From the NCBI GenBank assembly GCA_030427865.1, contig JAUICK010000015.1, positions 1 through 64,000 of the forward strand: DNA of 64,000 nt, read 5' to 3'. The notes under the pieces were generated by a model, which saw only the letters and a list, made by a program, of their open reading frames with translations, did not search any database and was not told where the DNA came from. The position numbers and the translations under genes were made by a program. This DNA is from Bacteroidia bacterium (GTDB lineage: Bacteria; Bacteroidota; Bacteroidia; Flavobacteriales; Flavobacteriaceae). Shown piece after piece: positions 1-8,850 of the stretch. How positions within the stretch are numbered: the first letter of the stretch is position 1; each line of letters opens with the position of its first letter.

Positions 1-144
1 AATAAAATACACAACTCCTTTTTCTTTAAACAAATAATTATCAATTAATAAGAATTCGTTGTAAGTCAACAAACTCCTTTTTTGCAGTACAAATTCTTCA
101 CTTTGCTTAAGGGTAGATGAAAGGTCTACTTTCAATGTTATCAT
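1..144 (-). CDS. hypothetical protein, N-terminal part only (runs off window)
   Basis: An open frame starts with ATG at 144 and stays open for 48 codons to the window edge. Its ATG overlaps the TGA of the upstream amidohydrolase in the form ATGA, the usual sign of translational coupling, so it is very likely the next gene of that operon. The visible part is soluble, charged and has no signal peptide. I do not recognise the family, and the rest of the gene lies outside the window. Confidence 0.55.
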   Translation of the reverse strand, partial: MITLKVDLSSTLKQSEEFVLQKRSLLTYNEFLLIDNYLFKEKGVVYFI

Positions 145-1427
145 TCCTTTTTTTTATAAACAATACCATTTTTCATCACAAAAACAACATTTTCCATTGT
201 AGAAATATTTTTAGTAGGATCTTCATTAACTGCAATGATATCTGCAAAAAAACCTTTTTGAATTTGCCCTATTTCGTTTTCCATTTTTAACAACATTGCA
301 TTGGTAATGGTAGCAGATTGTATTGTTTCTATAGCTGGCATTCCTGCTTCAACCATATAACCAAATTCTTTACCATTATAGCCATGTTTAAAAACCCCAG
401 CATCTGTTCCGAATGCAATGCCTACACCTTTTTTGTAAGCTCTTGCAAATGTTCCTTGAATTTGTGGTCCAACAGCTAATGCTTTTGGGACAACTATATC
501 TGGATAAAATCCTTTTACCTGAGCTTTTTCAGCAACTTCTTTTCCAGCAGTAATTGTGGGCACTAAATAAGCATTGTGTTTTTTCATCAGCTCCATAGTC
601 TTATTACTCATATACGTTCCATGCTCTATTGTTTTTACACCACCAATAATTGCTCTTTGCATACCTTCATCTCCATGAGCATGAGCAGCAACATGCATTC
701 CATAATCTTTTGCTGTTTCACAAATTGCTTTTATTTCTTCTAATGTAAATTGTGGGTTGTCTCCAGACTTAGCCACACTTAGAACGCCTCCAGTAGCTGT
801 TATTTTAATACAATCTGCACCATTTTTATAACGTTGACGAACCGCTTTTTTAGCATCTTCTACAGAGTTTACAACCCCTTCTTTTGGCCCTGGATTACCA
901 ATTAATTTTCTACTACTACCGTTTGTTGGGTCTGCATGCCCACCTGTAGTAGCTAAAGATTTACCAGCTGTAAATACTCTTGGCCCAGGGATTTTACCTG
1001 CATTAATTGCGTTTCTTAAAGAAATATTTACTCCAGATCCGCCTAAATCTCTAACAGTAGTAAATCCATTTTGCAATGTTAGTTCAGCAAATTTGACAGA
1101 ATTATAAGCAATGTCAGCTTCATTTAAAATGTATTTTTTTATGCGCGTTTTCTTATCATATTCATGCTCTATGTGCACATGCATATCAATTAAACCCGGC
1201 ATCACAACTTTATCTCTTAAGTCGATAGTTTTTGCTGTTTTGCTTTTTGGCATAATATATCCATCAAAAACTTTAGTAATTTTATTACCCTGCACCAAAA
1301 TAGTTTTCTTAGAAGTTATTTTTCCTGATTTTGTATCTATCAATTTTCCGCATAAAATATATGTAGATTGCCCAAAAGTTGTTTGTAAAAACAAAGCCGT
1401 AATAATAAGTAGTATAGATTTTTTCAT
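141..1427 (-). CDS. exported metal-dependent amidohydrolase (imidazolonepropionase/Xaa-Pro dipeptidase-like)
   Basis: A 428-residue amidohydrolase-superfamily enzyme with an N-terminal signal peptide (residues 1-20, ending near TTFGQS), so it should act in the periplasm. Metal-site motifs are visible in order: DMHVH (first two His), a Lys in CIKITATGG, AAHAHGD, TIEHGT and FGTDAG (the Asp). This pattern matches the subgroup annotated as Xaa-Pro dipeptidases or imidazolonepropionase-like hydrolases. The substrate cannot be read from sequence, though cleavage of a cyclic amide or a dipeptide is the usual role. It starts with ATG at 1427 and overlaps the next gene by 4 bases. Confidence 0.85.
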   Translation of the reverse strand: MKKSILLIITALFLQTTFGQSTYILCGKLIDTKSGKITSKKTILVQGNKITKVFDGYIMPKSKTAKTIDLRDKVVMPGLIDMHVHIEHEYDKKTRIKKYILNEADIAYNSVKFAELTLQNGFTTVRDLGGSGVNISLRNAINAGKIPGPRVFTAGKSLATTGGHADPTNGSSRKLIGNPGPKEGVVNSVEDAKKAVRQRYKNGADCIKITATGGVLSVAKSGDNPQFTLEEIKAICETAKDYGMHVAAHAHGDEGMQRAIIGGVKTIEHGTYMSNKTMELMKKHNAYLVPTITAGKEVAEKAQVKGFYPDIVVPKALAVGPQIQGTFARAYKKGVGIAFGTDAGVFKHGYNGKEFGYMVEAGMPAIETIQSATITNAMLLKMENEIGQIQKGFFADIIAVNEDPTKNISTMENVVFVMKNGIVYKKKE

Positions 1428-1493
1428 TTGAATACATTTTGTCTTTAAATGTATGAAAAATTGAGTAGATTGCTCTTTGTAAAAATAAGAATA

Positions 1494-2174
1494 ATGAAAA
1501 ACGTTGTTATTACAGGAACAAGTAGAGGTATTGGGTTTGAATTAGCACAACACTTTGCTAAAAACGGACATCAAGTTTTGGCTTTATCTCGCAATACAAA
1601 ACCTTTAGAAGATGTAAATCATCCTAATATAAAAATTTTATCAGTCGATTTATCGTCTCATTCTGATTTAGAAAAAGTTTCTAAATTTATTACAGATAAT
1701 TGGGAATCTGTAGGTATTTTAATACATAACGCAGGAAAACTGATAAACAAACCTTTTACAGAATTATCTTCGGAAGATTTTTTAGATGTGTATAGTGTAA
1801 ATGTTTTTGCTGTGGCTGAGTTAACAAAATTAATGATTCCGAAGATGCAAAAAGGCACTCACGTTGTTACCATAAGCTCTATGGGAGGAATTCAAGGAAG
1901 CATGAAATTTCCTGGATTAGCGGCATATTCATCTGCAAAAGGAGCTGTTATTACTTTATCTGAAGTATTAGCAGAAGAGTATAAAAAACAACAAATTGCA
2001 TTTAACGTTTTAGCTTTAGGAGCTGTACAAACCGAAATGTTAGCTGAAGCTTTTCCTGGATATGAAGCTCCAATTTCTGCACAACAAATGAGCAATTATG
2101 TCTATGATTTTGCGATTAATGGAAATAAATTTTATAACGGTAAAGTACTGCAAGTATCATCTACAACTCCATAA
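1494..2174 (+). CDS. short-chain dehydrogenase/reductase (SDR)
   Basis: A classical SDR of 226 residues. The nucleotide-binding motif GTSRGIG is close to the N terminus, followed by the NAG motif in HNAGK and the catalytic Ser and Tyr-x-x-x-Lys in SSMGG and YSSAKG. I chose the ATG at 1494 because the frame can be extended upstream to 1449 only by 15 residues unlike the family, while MKNVVITGTSRGIG is a normal SDR start. It is followed after 5 bp by the SprT-like gene, so the two and manC probably form one transcript. Substrate unknown. Confidence 0.85.
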   Translation: MKNVVITGTSRGIGFELAQHFAKNGHQVLALSRNTKPLEDVNHPNIKILSVDLSSHSDLEKVSKFITDNWESVGILIHNAGKLINKPFTELSSEDFLDVYSVNVFAVAELTKLMIPKMQKGTHVVTISSMGGIQGSMKFPGLAAYSSAKGAVITLSEVLAEEYKKQQIAFNVLALGAVQTEMLAEAFPGYEAPISAQQMSNYVYDFAINGNKFYNGKVLQVSSTTP

Positions 2175-2179
2175 TTTCT

Positions 2180-2776
2180 TTGAACTCTGATTACAAAAAA
2201 TATATTCCGCAAAAAGCTATTCCTTTTGTTCAATTTTTAATTGATAAGCATCATTTTTTGTTGAAAATTGTAAATCAACGTCAAACAAAACACGGTGATT
2301 TTAGGAAATTACCAGCAGGGAAATTTCAAATTACGGTGAATAATAACCTGAACAAATATCAATTTTTATTAACCTTAATCCATGAAATAGCGCATCATGT
2401 AACACATCAAAAATTTGGAAGGGTTCAACCACATGGAAAAGAATGGAAAACAGTTTTTCAACATTTAATGTTGCCTTTTTTACGACCTGAAATTTATCCT
2501 AAAGAAATACTTCCTTACTTGGCAAACTATTTAAAAAACCCTAAAGCAAGTACAGATGCAGATATTAATTTATCGTTAGCTTTAAAAGGAAATGAAGCTG
2601 AAACTGGAAAGAGTTTTATATTTGCAGTTACTGAAGGAACGCTCTTTACATTTAAAAACATTGTTTACAAAAAAGGTAAAAAAAGAAGAACAAGATACGA
2701 ATGCTTAAATCTAAGTAACAATAAAGTATACTTGTTCAATCAAAATACAGAAGTAGAAAAACATGACAAATCATAA
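2180..2776 (+). CDS. SprT-like zinc metalloprotease domain protein
   Basis: A 198-residue SprT-like protein. The zinc site HEIAHH is at residues 68-73 and a further His is in HGKEW at about 85, the expected layout for this gluzincin-like family, whose eukaryotic relative Spartan removes DNA-protein crosslinks. The bacterial role is not settled. The only start that fits the family length is TTG at 2180; the next in-frame Met comes after the zinc motif. It lies 5 bp after the SDR and overlaps manC by 14 bp, so the three are probably co-transcribed. Confidence 0.8.
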   Translation: MNSDYKKYIPQKAIPFVQFLIDKHHFLLKIVNQRQTKHGDFRKLPAGKFQITVNNNLNKYQFLLTLIHEIAHHVTHQKFGRVQPHGKEWKTVFQHLMLPFLRPEIYPKEILPYLANYLKNPKASTDADINLSLALKGNEAETGKSFIFAVTEGTLFTFKNIVYKKGKKRRTRYECLNLSNNKVYLFNQNTEVEKHDKS

Positions 2777-3845
2777 AAATTATTACGCAGTTATCATGGC
2801 AGGTGGAGTTGGCTCAAGGTTTTGGCCAATGAGTACAAAAGAAAACCCAAAACAGTTTCATGATATGTTAGGTGTTGGGCAAAGTTTAATTCAACGTACT
2901 TTCGAGAGAATTAACGGACTTGTTCCTTCAAAAAATATATTAATAGCAACAAATGCTCGCTACCAAAAATTAGTTTTAAAACAGCTTCCTAAAGCCACAA
3001 GAAATAGCTTACTATTAGAACCAAGCATGCGAAATACTGCACCTTGTATTTTATATGCTGCTTTAAAAATACATCAACAAAACCCAGATGCAGTAATTTT
3101 AGTTGCCCCATCAGATCACTGGATTGATGATGAAACCGAGTTTTTACAAAACATTAAAACTTCTTTTAACGCTTGTAGCAAAGACAATATTTTAATGACA
3201 TTAGGCATTCAGCCAGATGCTCCAAATACAGGTTATGGTTACATTCAGTTTAGTAATGATTCTACAGAAATAAAAAAAGTAAAAAGTTTTAGAGAAAAAC
3301 CTAATTTAGAAACTGCAAAAAAGTTTTTAGCAAGTGGAGATTATCTTTGGAATGCTGGAATTTTTGTTTGGTCTGCTAAAAGTATTTTAAATGCTTTTAA
3401 AGCATTTTTACCTGAAATGATAGATATTTTAGATGATGGTAAAAATGTTTACAATTCTGATTTCGAAGATGATTTTATTAAAAATAATTATGGGAAATGC
3501 GAAAATATTTCTATTGATTTTGGGATTATGGAACAAGCAAAAAACGTTCATGTTTTACCAGTAGATTTTGGCTGGAACGATTTAGGAACTTGGGGTTCTT
3601 TGTACAATAAACTTGAAAAAGATGAAAATAAAAATGCAGTAGTTGGGCCTCAAGCCATTTTTAGAGATGCTAAAGGAAACATGATTAGAACTCAATCTGG
3701 TAAAAAAGTAGTAGTTCAAGGATTACATAATTTTATTGTAGTCGAAAAAGAGGATGTCTTATTAATTTGCCCTAAAGAAGACGAGCAAGATATTAAACAA
3801 ATAGTTACCAATGTGAAAGATAGCTTTGGTGATGAATTTGTATAA
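2763..3845 (+). CDS. manC: mannose-1-phosphate guanylyltransferase
   Basis: The enzyme makes GDP-mannose from mannose 1-phosphate and GTP for glycan synthesis in the cytoplasm. At 360 residues it is the single-domain form, lacking the phosphomannose isomerase half of longer ManC/AlgA proteins. The nucleotidyltransferase signature GGVGSRFWPMS is at residues 14-24, with VAPSDHWI, GYGYI, FREKP and LWNAGIF further on, all typical of the family. It overlaps the SprT-like gene by 14 bp and ends at a probable bidirectional terminator. No other sugar-nucleotide gene is adjacent. Confidence 0.93.
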   Translation: MTNHKNYYAVIMAGGVGSRFWPMSTKENPKQFHDMLGVGQSLIQRTFERINGLVPSKNILIATNARYQKLVLKQLPKATRNSLLLEPSMRNTAPCILYAALKIHQQNPDAVILVAPSDHWIDDETEFLQNIKTSFNACSKDNILMTLGIQPDAPNTGYGYIQFSNDSTEIKKVKSFREKPNLETAKKFLASGDYLWNAGIFVWSAKSILNAFKAFLPEMIDILDDGKNVYNSDFEDDFIKNNYGKCENISIDFGIMEQAKNVHVLPVDFGWNDLGTWGSLYNKLEKDENKNAVVGPQAIFRDAKGNMIRTQSGKKVVVQGLHNFIVVEKEDVLLICPKEDEQDIKQIVTNVKDSFGDEFV

Positions 3846-3872
3846 AAAGATTCTTCTTTAGGAAATCTTTTT
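3844..3872. terminator. probable bidirectional terminator between manC and the DUF389 gene
   Basis: A 9-bp inverted repeat (AAAAAGATT and AATCTTTTT) with an 11-base loop starts at the manC stop codon and lies between two convergent genes. The arms supply T-rich tails on both strands. The stem is AT-rich, so termination strength is uncertain. Confidence 0.45.
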
Positions 3873-3873
3873 A

Positions 3874-5340
3874 CTATTTTTCTCTTTTAATAAAAAGTGT
3901 ATCTAATTCCATTTGTTTTTGAAGCCAGCTTCTTAATTCTCTTTCTTTTGGGCTTATTATGCTATCTGGTAATTTAACATTCCATTTTATAGTTGCCACT
4001 GGTATGGTATCTATTTTAATAAAATCTTTAGACAACAAAACATTTGCAAAACCAATTTCTTCAATATCTACATATCTAATTTTAGCATCTTTTGCAATTC
4101 TACTAAAGGCGACAACTTTTTTGTTTTTATTTAAAGCATCTTGCTCTATTCTTTGATTTAAAGTTGTAATTGTATTTTGTAAATCTGTAATTTGTTTTTG
4201 AAGCCCAGAGATAATGTTTTTACTTTCTTGTAATTCTTCTCTTTTTTCTTTGTATGCAGTAGTTATTAACTCAAAACTCTTGGTATCACTTCCTTTTATT
4301 TCTAATTTAAAATCTCTTAAACTTGGATATAAAATATTATTAGTCAATTCATTATTTAAATCATTATAAGTAGCTTCATTGATTTCATTAAAAAAATTTA
4401 ATTTTAAAATTTTTCTTTCCAAATCTGGCTCATGCTCCATCAATTGTAAGGAAGGGTTCTTTTTAATCTCATTCTTAATAAAACTTTTTATTTGATTATT
4501 AACTTGATTCTCTTTAAACACATTAATAAAAGTAAATATTGCAGGAATCATAACTGCAACACCAATAATAGTAGCAATAGTTGCATAGCGTTTTCTTTTA
4601 GCAGCATTTGCATATTTATGCATTGGAAAACGCAACATTTTTAATACAATAAAAGCAGCTAAAGCAATAAAAATAGTATTGATTGTAAATAAATATAATG
4701 CACCTAAAAAATACCATAAATTTCCAACAGCCAGTCCATATCCTGCTGTACACAAAGGTGGCATTAAAGCAGTTGCTATAGCTACTCCAAAAATTACAGA
4801 TGCAATAGTACCTTTTTTAGTTCTTGCTACCATAAGTGCCAAACCACCAAAAAAAGCAATTAATACATCTCTTATATCTGGCTTTACTCTACCCAATAAT
4901 TCTGAAGTATCTTCACTTAATGGAAAGAAATAAAAAAACATAAATGAAGCAAACAAACTCAGACCAATCATTACACCTAAATTCGTTAGCGACTTTTTAA
5001 ATGTATTGATATCATTTAACGCAAAAGACATTCCTAAACCCAAAATAGGCCCCATAAGTGGCGAAATTAACATGGCTCCAATTACAACTGCTGTAGAATC
5101 TGCATTTAAACCTATCGAAGCCACAAAAACTGCAAAAATTAAAATCCATGCAGTTGCACCTTTAAAAGGAATATCTGCTTTTATTGCGCTTATGGTTGCT
5201 TCATGATCTGTGTCTTCTCTAAAATCAAAAAGTTCTACAATAAACTTTTTAGATGTTTCTATAACTCCATCTGTATTATTAGAGGTGTTCTTAGTATTTT
5301 CTGATAAAGTGTCTTTACTTTGCTCTTTGCCTTCTTGCAT
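3874..5340 (-). CDS. DUF389 integral membrane protein
   Basis: A 488-residue protein of the DUF389 family (hydrophobic domain of unknown function). The N-terminal half holds about six membrane segments, starting near residue 65, with the conserved stretch NADSTAVVIGAMLISPLMGPI. The second half is a soluble tail with a predicted coiled coil near residues 365-400 (repeated LQ, IT and LN heptads) and then a charged domain. Function in bacteria is not known. It is convergent with manC, and the tRNA-Lys and its terminator lie upstream on the same strand, so it probably has its own promoter. Confidence 0.85.
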   Translation of the reverse strand: MQEGKEQSKDTLSENTKNTSNNTDGVIETSKKFIVELFDFREDTDHEATISAIKADIPFKGATAWILIFAVFVASIGLNADSTAVVIGAMLISPLMGPILGLGMSFALNDINTFKKSLTNLGVMIGLSLFASFMFFYFFPLSEDTSELLGRVKPDIRDVLIAFFGGLALMVARTKKGTIASVIFGVAIATALMPPLCTAGYGLAVGNLWYFLGALYLFTINTIFIALAAFIVLKMLRFPMHKYANAAKRKRYATIATIIGVAVMIPAIFTFINVFKENQVNNQIKSFIKNEIKKNPSLQLMEHEPDLERKILKLNFFNEINEATYNDLNNELTNNILYPSLRDFKLEIKGSDTKSFELITTAYKEKREELQESKNIISGLQKQITDLQNTITTLNQRIEQDALNKNKKVVAFSRIAKDAKIRYVDIEEIGFANVLLSKDFIKIDTIPVATIKWNVKLPDSIISPKERELRSWLQKQMELDTLFIKREK

Positions 5341-5420
5341 TAGTATCTATTTTAGTCTTTGGAAAGATACAAAAAAGAGCTCAGTTTAAATTTTAGAAGT
5401 TAAAATATTAGATATAAAAC

Positions 5421-5449
5421 AAAAAAGCTCTGTACATAGTACAGAGCTT
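5421..5449 (-). terminator. rho-independent terminator of tRNA-Lys
   Basis: A perfect 11-bp inverted repeat (AAGCTCTGTAC / GTACAGAGCTT, 3-base loop) begins 6 bases after the tRNA-Lys 3' end. On the minus strand it is followed by a run of six T. Confidence 0.85.
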
Positions 5450-5455
5450 AAAATG

Positions 5456-5528
5456 TGACCGGGCTGGGGCTCGAACCCAGGACCCTCTCCTTAAAAGGGA
5501 GATGCTCTACCAACTGAGCTACCAGGTC
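5456..5528 (-). tRNA. tRNA-Lys (anticodon TTT)
   Basis: A 73-base cloverleaf reads on the minus strand: acceptor GACCTGG, D-arm GCTC/GAGC, anticodon stem TCTCC/GGAGA with loop CTTTTAA (anticodon TTT), five-base variable loop, and T-arm CTGGG/CCCAG around TTCGAGC. No 3' CCA is encoded. The acceptor 3' strand is CCCGGTC, which leaves a U5-C68 mismatch while the other six pairs are normal. It has a consensus promoter and a strong terminator, so it looks like an independent functional unit. Confidence 0.93.
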
Positions 5529-5552
5529 TTTCTTTTTCGTTTTTAGCGGCTG

Positions 5553-5582
5553 CAAATATATATCTTATTTTTAATAAAACAA
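5553..5582 (-). promoter_or_regulatory. Bacteroidetes-type promoter of tRNA-Lys
   Basis: On the minus strand TTG (5582-5580) is followed after 19 bases by TATATTTG (5560-5553), an exact TAnnTTTG box, about 25 bases before the tRNA. This matches the known -33/-7 promoter of Bacteroidetes. Confidence 0.8.
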
Positions 5583-5591
5583 ATCTATTTT

Positions 5592-6359
5592 TTATTTTGT
5601 TTCTTTTAAATAAGCTTCTCTTACTTTTTTAAATAAATTTGAAGAATACACAAAACTTACAACTGCTTCATTATCAGTTTTAAAAATTTCTTCACTACTT
5701 CCTTCCCAAGCTTTTCTGCCATCTTTTAAAAAAACAATTTTTTCTCCAATTTCCATTACAGAATTCATATCATGAGTATTAATTACCGTAGTAATATTAT
5801 ATTCGTCTGTAATTTCTTGAATTAAGTTATCTATTACAATTGCAGTTTGAGGGTCTAACCCAGAGTTAGGCTCATCGCAAAACAAGTATTTTGGATTCAT
5901 TACAATTGCTCTTGCAATGGCAACCCTTTTTTGCATTCCTCCTGATAATTCTGCGGGTAATTTTTTGTTAGAGTTTTTTAAGTTTACTCTGTCTAAAACA
6001 AAATTTACTCGATCTAACATTTCTTTATGAGATTGTTTTGTAAACATTTTTAAAGGAAACATCACATTGTCTTCTACTGTTTGTGAGTCGAACAAAGCGC
6101 TTCCTTGAAAAACCATTCCAATTTCTTGCCTCCATTGTTGTTTTTCGTTTGCAGTAAACTTGGTATTTATTCTTCCATCAAAAGAAATTGTACCTTCTTC
6201 TGGAGTATGCAAGCCTATTAACGATTTTAAAAAAACTGTTTTTCCAGAACCACTTTGCCCAATAATAAGATTGGTTTTTCCGGGTTTAAAAGTTGCTGTT
6301 ATTCCTTTTAAAACGTTAACATCTCCAAAACCTTTATGTAAATTTTTAACTTCTATCAT
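5592..6359 (-). CDS. ABC transporter ATPase, MlaF family (phospholipid transport)
   Basis: The ATPase of an MlaFE-type ABC system that moves phospholipids between the inner and outer membrane. At 255 residues it has Walker A GQSGSGKT (residues 34-41), a Q-loop in GMVFQGSALF, the signature LSGGMQKRVAIARA and Walker B YLFCDEPNSGLD; GMQKR and PNSGLDP are characteristic of the MlaF group. It starts 3 bp after the permease gene. The usual MCE-domain partner (MlaD) is not found downstream, where tRNA-Lys follows, so that subunit must be encoded elsewhere. Confidence 0.9.
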   Translation of the reverse strand: MIEVKNLHKGFGDVNVLKGITATFKPGKTNLIIGQSGSGKTVFLKSLIGLHTPEEGTISFDGRINTKFTANEKQQWRQEIGMVFQGSALFDSQTVEDNVMFPLKMFTKQSHKEMLDRVNFVLDRVNLKNSNKKLPAELSGGMQKRVAIARAIVMNPKYLFCDEPNSGLDPQTAIVIDNLIQEITDEYNITTVINTHDMNSVMEIGEKIVFLKDGRKAWEGSSEEIFKTDNEAVVSFVYSSNLFKKVREAYLKETK

Positions 6360-6362
6360 TTT

Positions 6363-7103
6363 TTAAGTTAACAACATTTGGGTTAAAAAATAATTTGCGA
6401 TAACAATTAAAATAGTTGTCCAAACAACAGATTGTGTACTTGCTCTACCAACAGCAATAGAACCTCCTTTTACATAATATCCATGATATGATGGAACAGT
6501 AGCTATTAAAAAAGCAAAAACCAAAGTTTTAATAATTGCATATGTTATTAAAAAAGGTTTAAAATCTAATTGAATTCCCTCTATGTAATCTGCACCAGTA
6601 AACAACCCAGAAACCATACCTGCAACCCATCCGCCAAATACTCCTAAAAACATAGCCAGTAAGATTAGAAAAGGATAGAAAAAAACTGTCGATAAAACCT
6701 TAGGTAATACTAAATAATTTAGTGAATTTATACCCATTACCTCTAAAGCATCTATTTGTTCGGTAACTCGCATTGTACCTATACTCGATGTAATATAAGA
6801 ACCTACTTTACCTGCTAATATAATAGAGCAAAATGTTGGAGCAAACTCTAATATTATAGATCTTTTAGCGGCAAAACCAACTAAAGATTTAGGTATAAAG
6901 GGATTTTCTAAATTTAGTGCAGTTTGCAAAGCAATTACACCCCCAATAAAAAAAGAAATAAACATAATTATCCCTAAAGATTTTAATCCTAAATCTTCTA
7001 TTTCTTTTAAGAATGCTTCATAAAAAACCTTTGATCTTTGAGGTTTTCTAAAAACTCTACTCAACATCAAAAAATACTTCCCAATATGTTCTATATAATT
7101 CAT
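6363..7103 (-). CDS. ABC transporter permease, MlaE family
   Basis: The 246-residue membrane subunit that pairs with the MlaF ATPase encoded 3 bp downstream. It has the MlaE family core: about five hydrophobic segments and the conserved region around VGSYITSSIGTMRVTEQIDA and MGINSL, which in this family contacts the ATPase and forms the lipid path. The N terminus carries an amphipathic helix, as in MlaE. It is divergent from the PafA-like phosphatase gene. Confidence 0.9.
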   Translation of the reverse strand: MNYIEHIGKYFLMLSRVFRKPQRSKVFYEAFLKEIEDLGLKSLGIIMFISFFIGGVIALQTALNLENPFIPKSLVGFAAKRSIILEFAPTFCSIILAGKVGSYITSSIGTMRVTEQIDALEVMGINSLNYLVLPKVLSTVFFYPFLILLAMFLGVFGGWVAGMVSGLFTGADYIEGIQLDFKPFLITYAIIKTLVFAFLIATVPSYHGYYVKGGSIAVGRASTQSVVWTTILIVIANYFLTQMLLT

Positions 7104-7155
7104 GGAAAATTAAATTTATGCTAAAGTATTAAAATATCATTAATAGGATGTTAAA

Positions 7156-7189
7156 TTGACCTCATCAAAATAAAAAATAATTACTTTTG
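7156..7189 (+). promoter_or_regulatory. promoter of the PafA-like phosphatase
   Basis: TTG at 7156-7158 and TACTTTTG at 7182-7189, separated by 23 bases, form a Bacteroidetes-type promoter 23 bases before the start codon. Confidence 0.55.
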
Positions 7190-7212
7190 ATACATCGTTA
7201 AACTGTCTCTAC

Positions 7213-8850
7213 ATGAAATTTAAATTCCTTTTTATTCTTATTTCTTTGTTTTTAGTTATAAGTTGTTGTAAAAATGAACGACCTAAGAAACCTAAATTAG
7301 TTGTGGGTATTGTAATCGACCAAATGCGATACGATTATCTTACAAGATATTATACTAGATATAGTGATGATGGCTTTAAAAGACTAATTAACAATGGGTT
7401 TTCTTTAGAAAATGCACATTACAATTATATTCCAACCTATACAGCAGTGGGGCATTCTTCTATTTACACAGGGACCACCCCAAGCGAACACGGAATTATT
7501 TCGAATAATTGGTATGATAAATTTTTAAAAAAATCTATTTATTGTGTAGATGACTCTACTTATAAAACCGTTGGAAACAACACTAAAAATGGTCAAAAAT
7601 CTCCTAAAAGACTTTACACTACTACCATTACAGATCAGTTGCATTTAGCGCAAAACATGAAAGGAAAAACTATTGGTATTTCTATAAAAGATCGTTCTGC
7701 AATTCTGCCAGCTGGCCATACAGCAAATGCTGCTTATTGGTATGATGGAGGTAATTTTAATACTTGGATTTCGAGTTCGTATTACATGGACGAATTGCCA
7801 GAATGGGTAAAAAATTTTAACACCAATAATAATGCTGATGCTTATTTAAATGAGAATTGGCAAACTCTTTATAACCTAGAAACATACACAAATAGTATAG
7901 CTGATAATAATATTTACGAAGGTAAATTTACAGGAAAAGAAACTCCAACTTTTCCAAAAGATTTAAAGACATTAAGAGTAAAAAATGGTAATTTTAATCT
8001 AATTAAATCTATTCCTGCTGGTAATACTTTTACTGCAGATTTCTCCAAAGCTGCAATAATAGGAGAAAATTTAGGAAAAACAGAATATACTGATTTTTTA
8101 GCTATTAGTTTTTCTTCTACTGATTATATAGGGCATAAATATGGTGTTGCAGCTATTGAAACTGAAGATACTTATTTACGATTAGACAAAGATTTAGCCA
8201 ATTTATTTAACTTTTTAGACAAACAAGTAGGAAAAGACAACTATACTTTATTTTTGACTGCAGACCACGCTGCTGTTCATGTTCCTGCTTATTTACAATC
8301 TTTAAAAATCCCTGCACACTATTTAAACACAAAAAACTTTAAAGGTTTTATTTTAGGAGTAACTCAGAAATATTTTAAGTCTAAAGAACTCATTGAGAAT
8401 ATTTCTAATTATCAAATCTTTTTAAATAAAGAAAAAATAGAGTTCTTAGGCCTTACGGTAAACGAAGTAGCTCAAAAATTAACAGATGAAGTTGTGAATT
8501 TCGATGGAATATACAAAGCTGTTACTGCTAAAACTCTACAAACAACTCATTTTACTTCAGGAATTCTAAACTCTTTACAGAACGGATATAATCAAAAATT
8601 ATCTGGTGATGTTTTAATGATTCCTTACCCAGCAACTTTAATGAGAGGAAGAACAGGTACAAGCCATGGTTCTGGATATTCTTATGACACTCATGTTCCT
8701 ATTATTTTTTACGGAAATGGAATAAAAAAAGGATCATCATCAAAAAGATATAACATTACAGATATTGCTCCTACAATTGCTAATTTATTAGATATTGAAG
8801 CTCCAAATGGAACAAATGGGATTGTTATTGATGAGGTTTTAAAAAAATAA
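7213..8850 (+). CDS. PafA-like alkaline phosphatase, lipoprotein
   Basis: A 545-residue phosphomonoesterase of the alkaline phosphatase superfamily, close to flavobacterial PafA, which releases phosphate from many organic esters outside the cell. The N terminus is a lipoprotein signal (VISC, Cys18 or 19). Zinc ligands are visible in IDQMRYD (Asp36), DYIGH, TADHA and GTSHG. The nucleophile is probably Thr77 in TYTAVGH. Asn98, Lys159 and Arg161 (in SIKDRS) match the spacing of the PafA residues N100, K162 and R164, which favours monoesterase over diesterase activity. No Pho regulator is nearby. Confidence 0.88.
   Translation: MKFKFLFILISLFLVISCCKNERPKKPKLVVGIVIDQMRYDYLTRYYTRYSDDGFKRLINNGFSLENAHYNYIPTYTAVGHSSIYTGTTPSEHGIISNNWYDKFLKKSIYCVDDSTYKTVGNNTKNGQKSPKRLYTTTITDQLHLAQNMKGKTIGISIKDRSAILPAGHTANAAYWYDGGNFNTWISSSYYMDELPEWVKNFNTNNNADAYLNENWQTLYNLETYTNSIADNNIYEGKFTGKETPTFPKDLKTLRVKNGNFNLIKSIPAGNTFTADFSKAAIIGENLGKTEYTDFLAISFSSTDYIGHKYGVAAIETEDTYLRLDKDLANLFNFLDKQVGKDNYTLFLTADHAAVHVPAYLQSLKIPAHYLNTKNFKGFILGVTQKYFKSKELIENISNYQIFLNKEKIEFLGLTVNEVAQKLTDEVVNFDGIYKAVTAKTLQTTHFTSGILNSLQNGYNQKLSGDVLMIPYPATLMRGRTGTSHGSGYSYDTHVPIIFYGNGIKKGSSSKRYNITDIAPTIANLLDIEAPNGTNGIVIDEVLKK

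Noticed and set aside
1111..1431. A hydrophobic open frame opposite the amidohydrolase signal peptide region
   Set aside because: The hydrophobic look comes from the reverse complement of an AT-rich coding region; there is no promoter and no family match.
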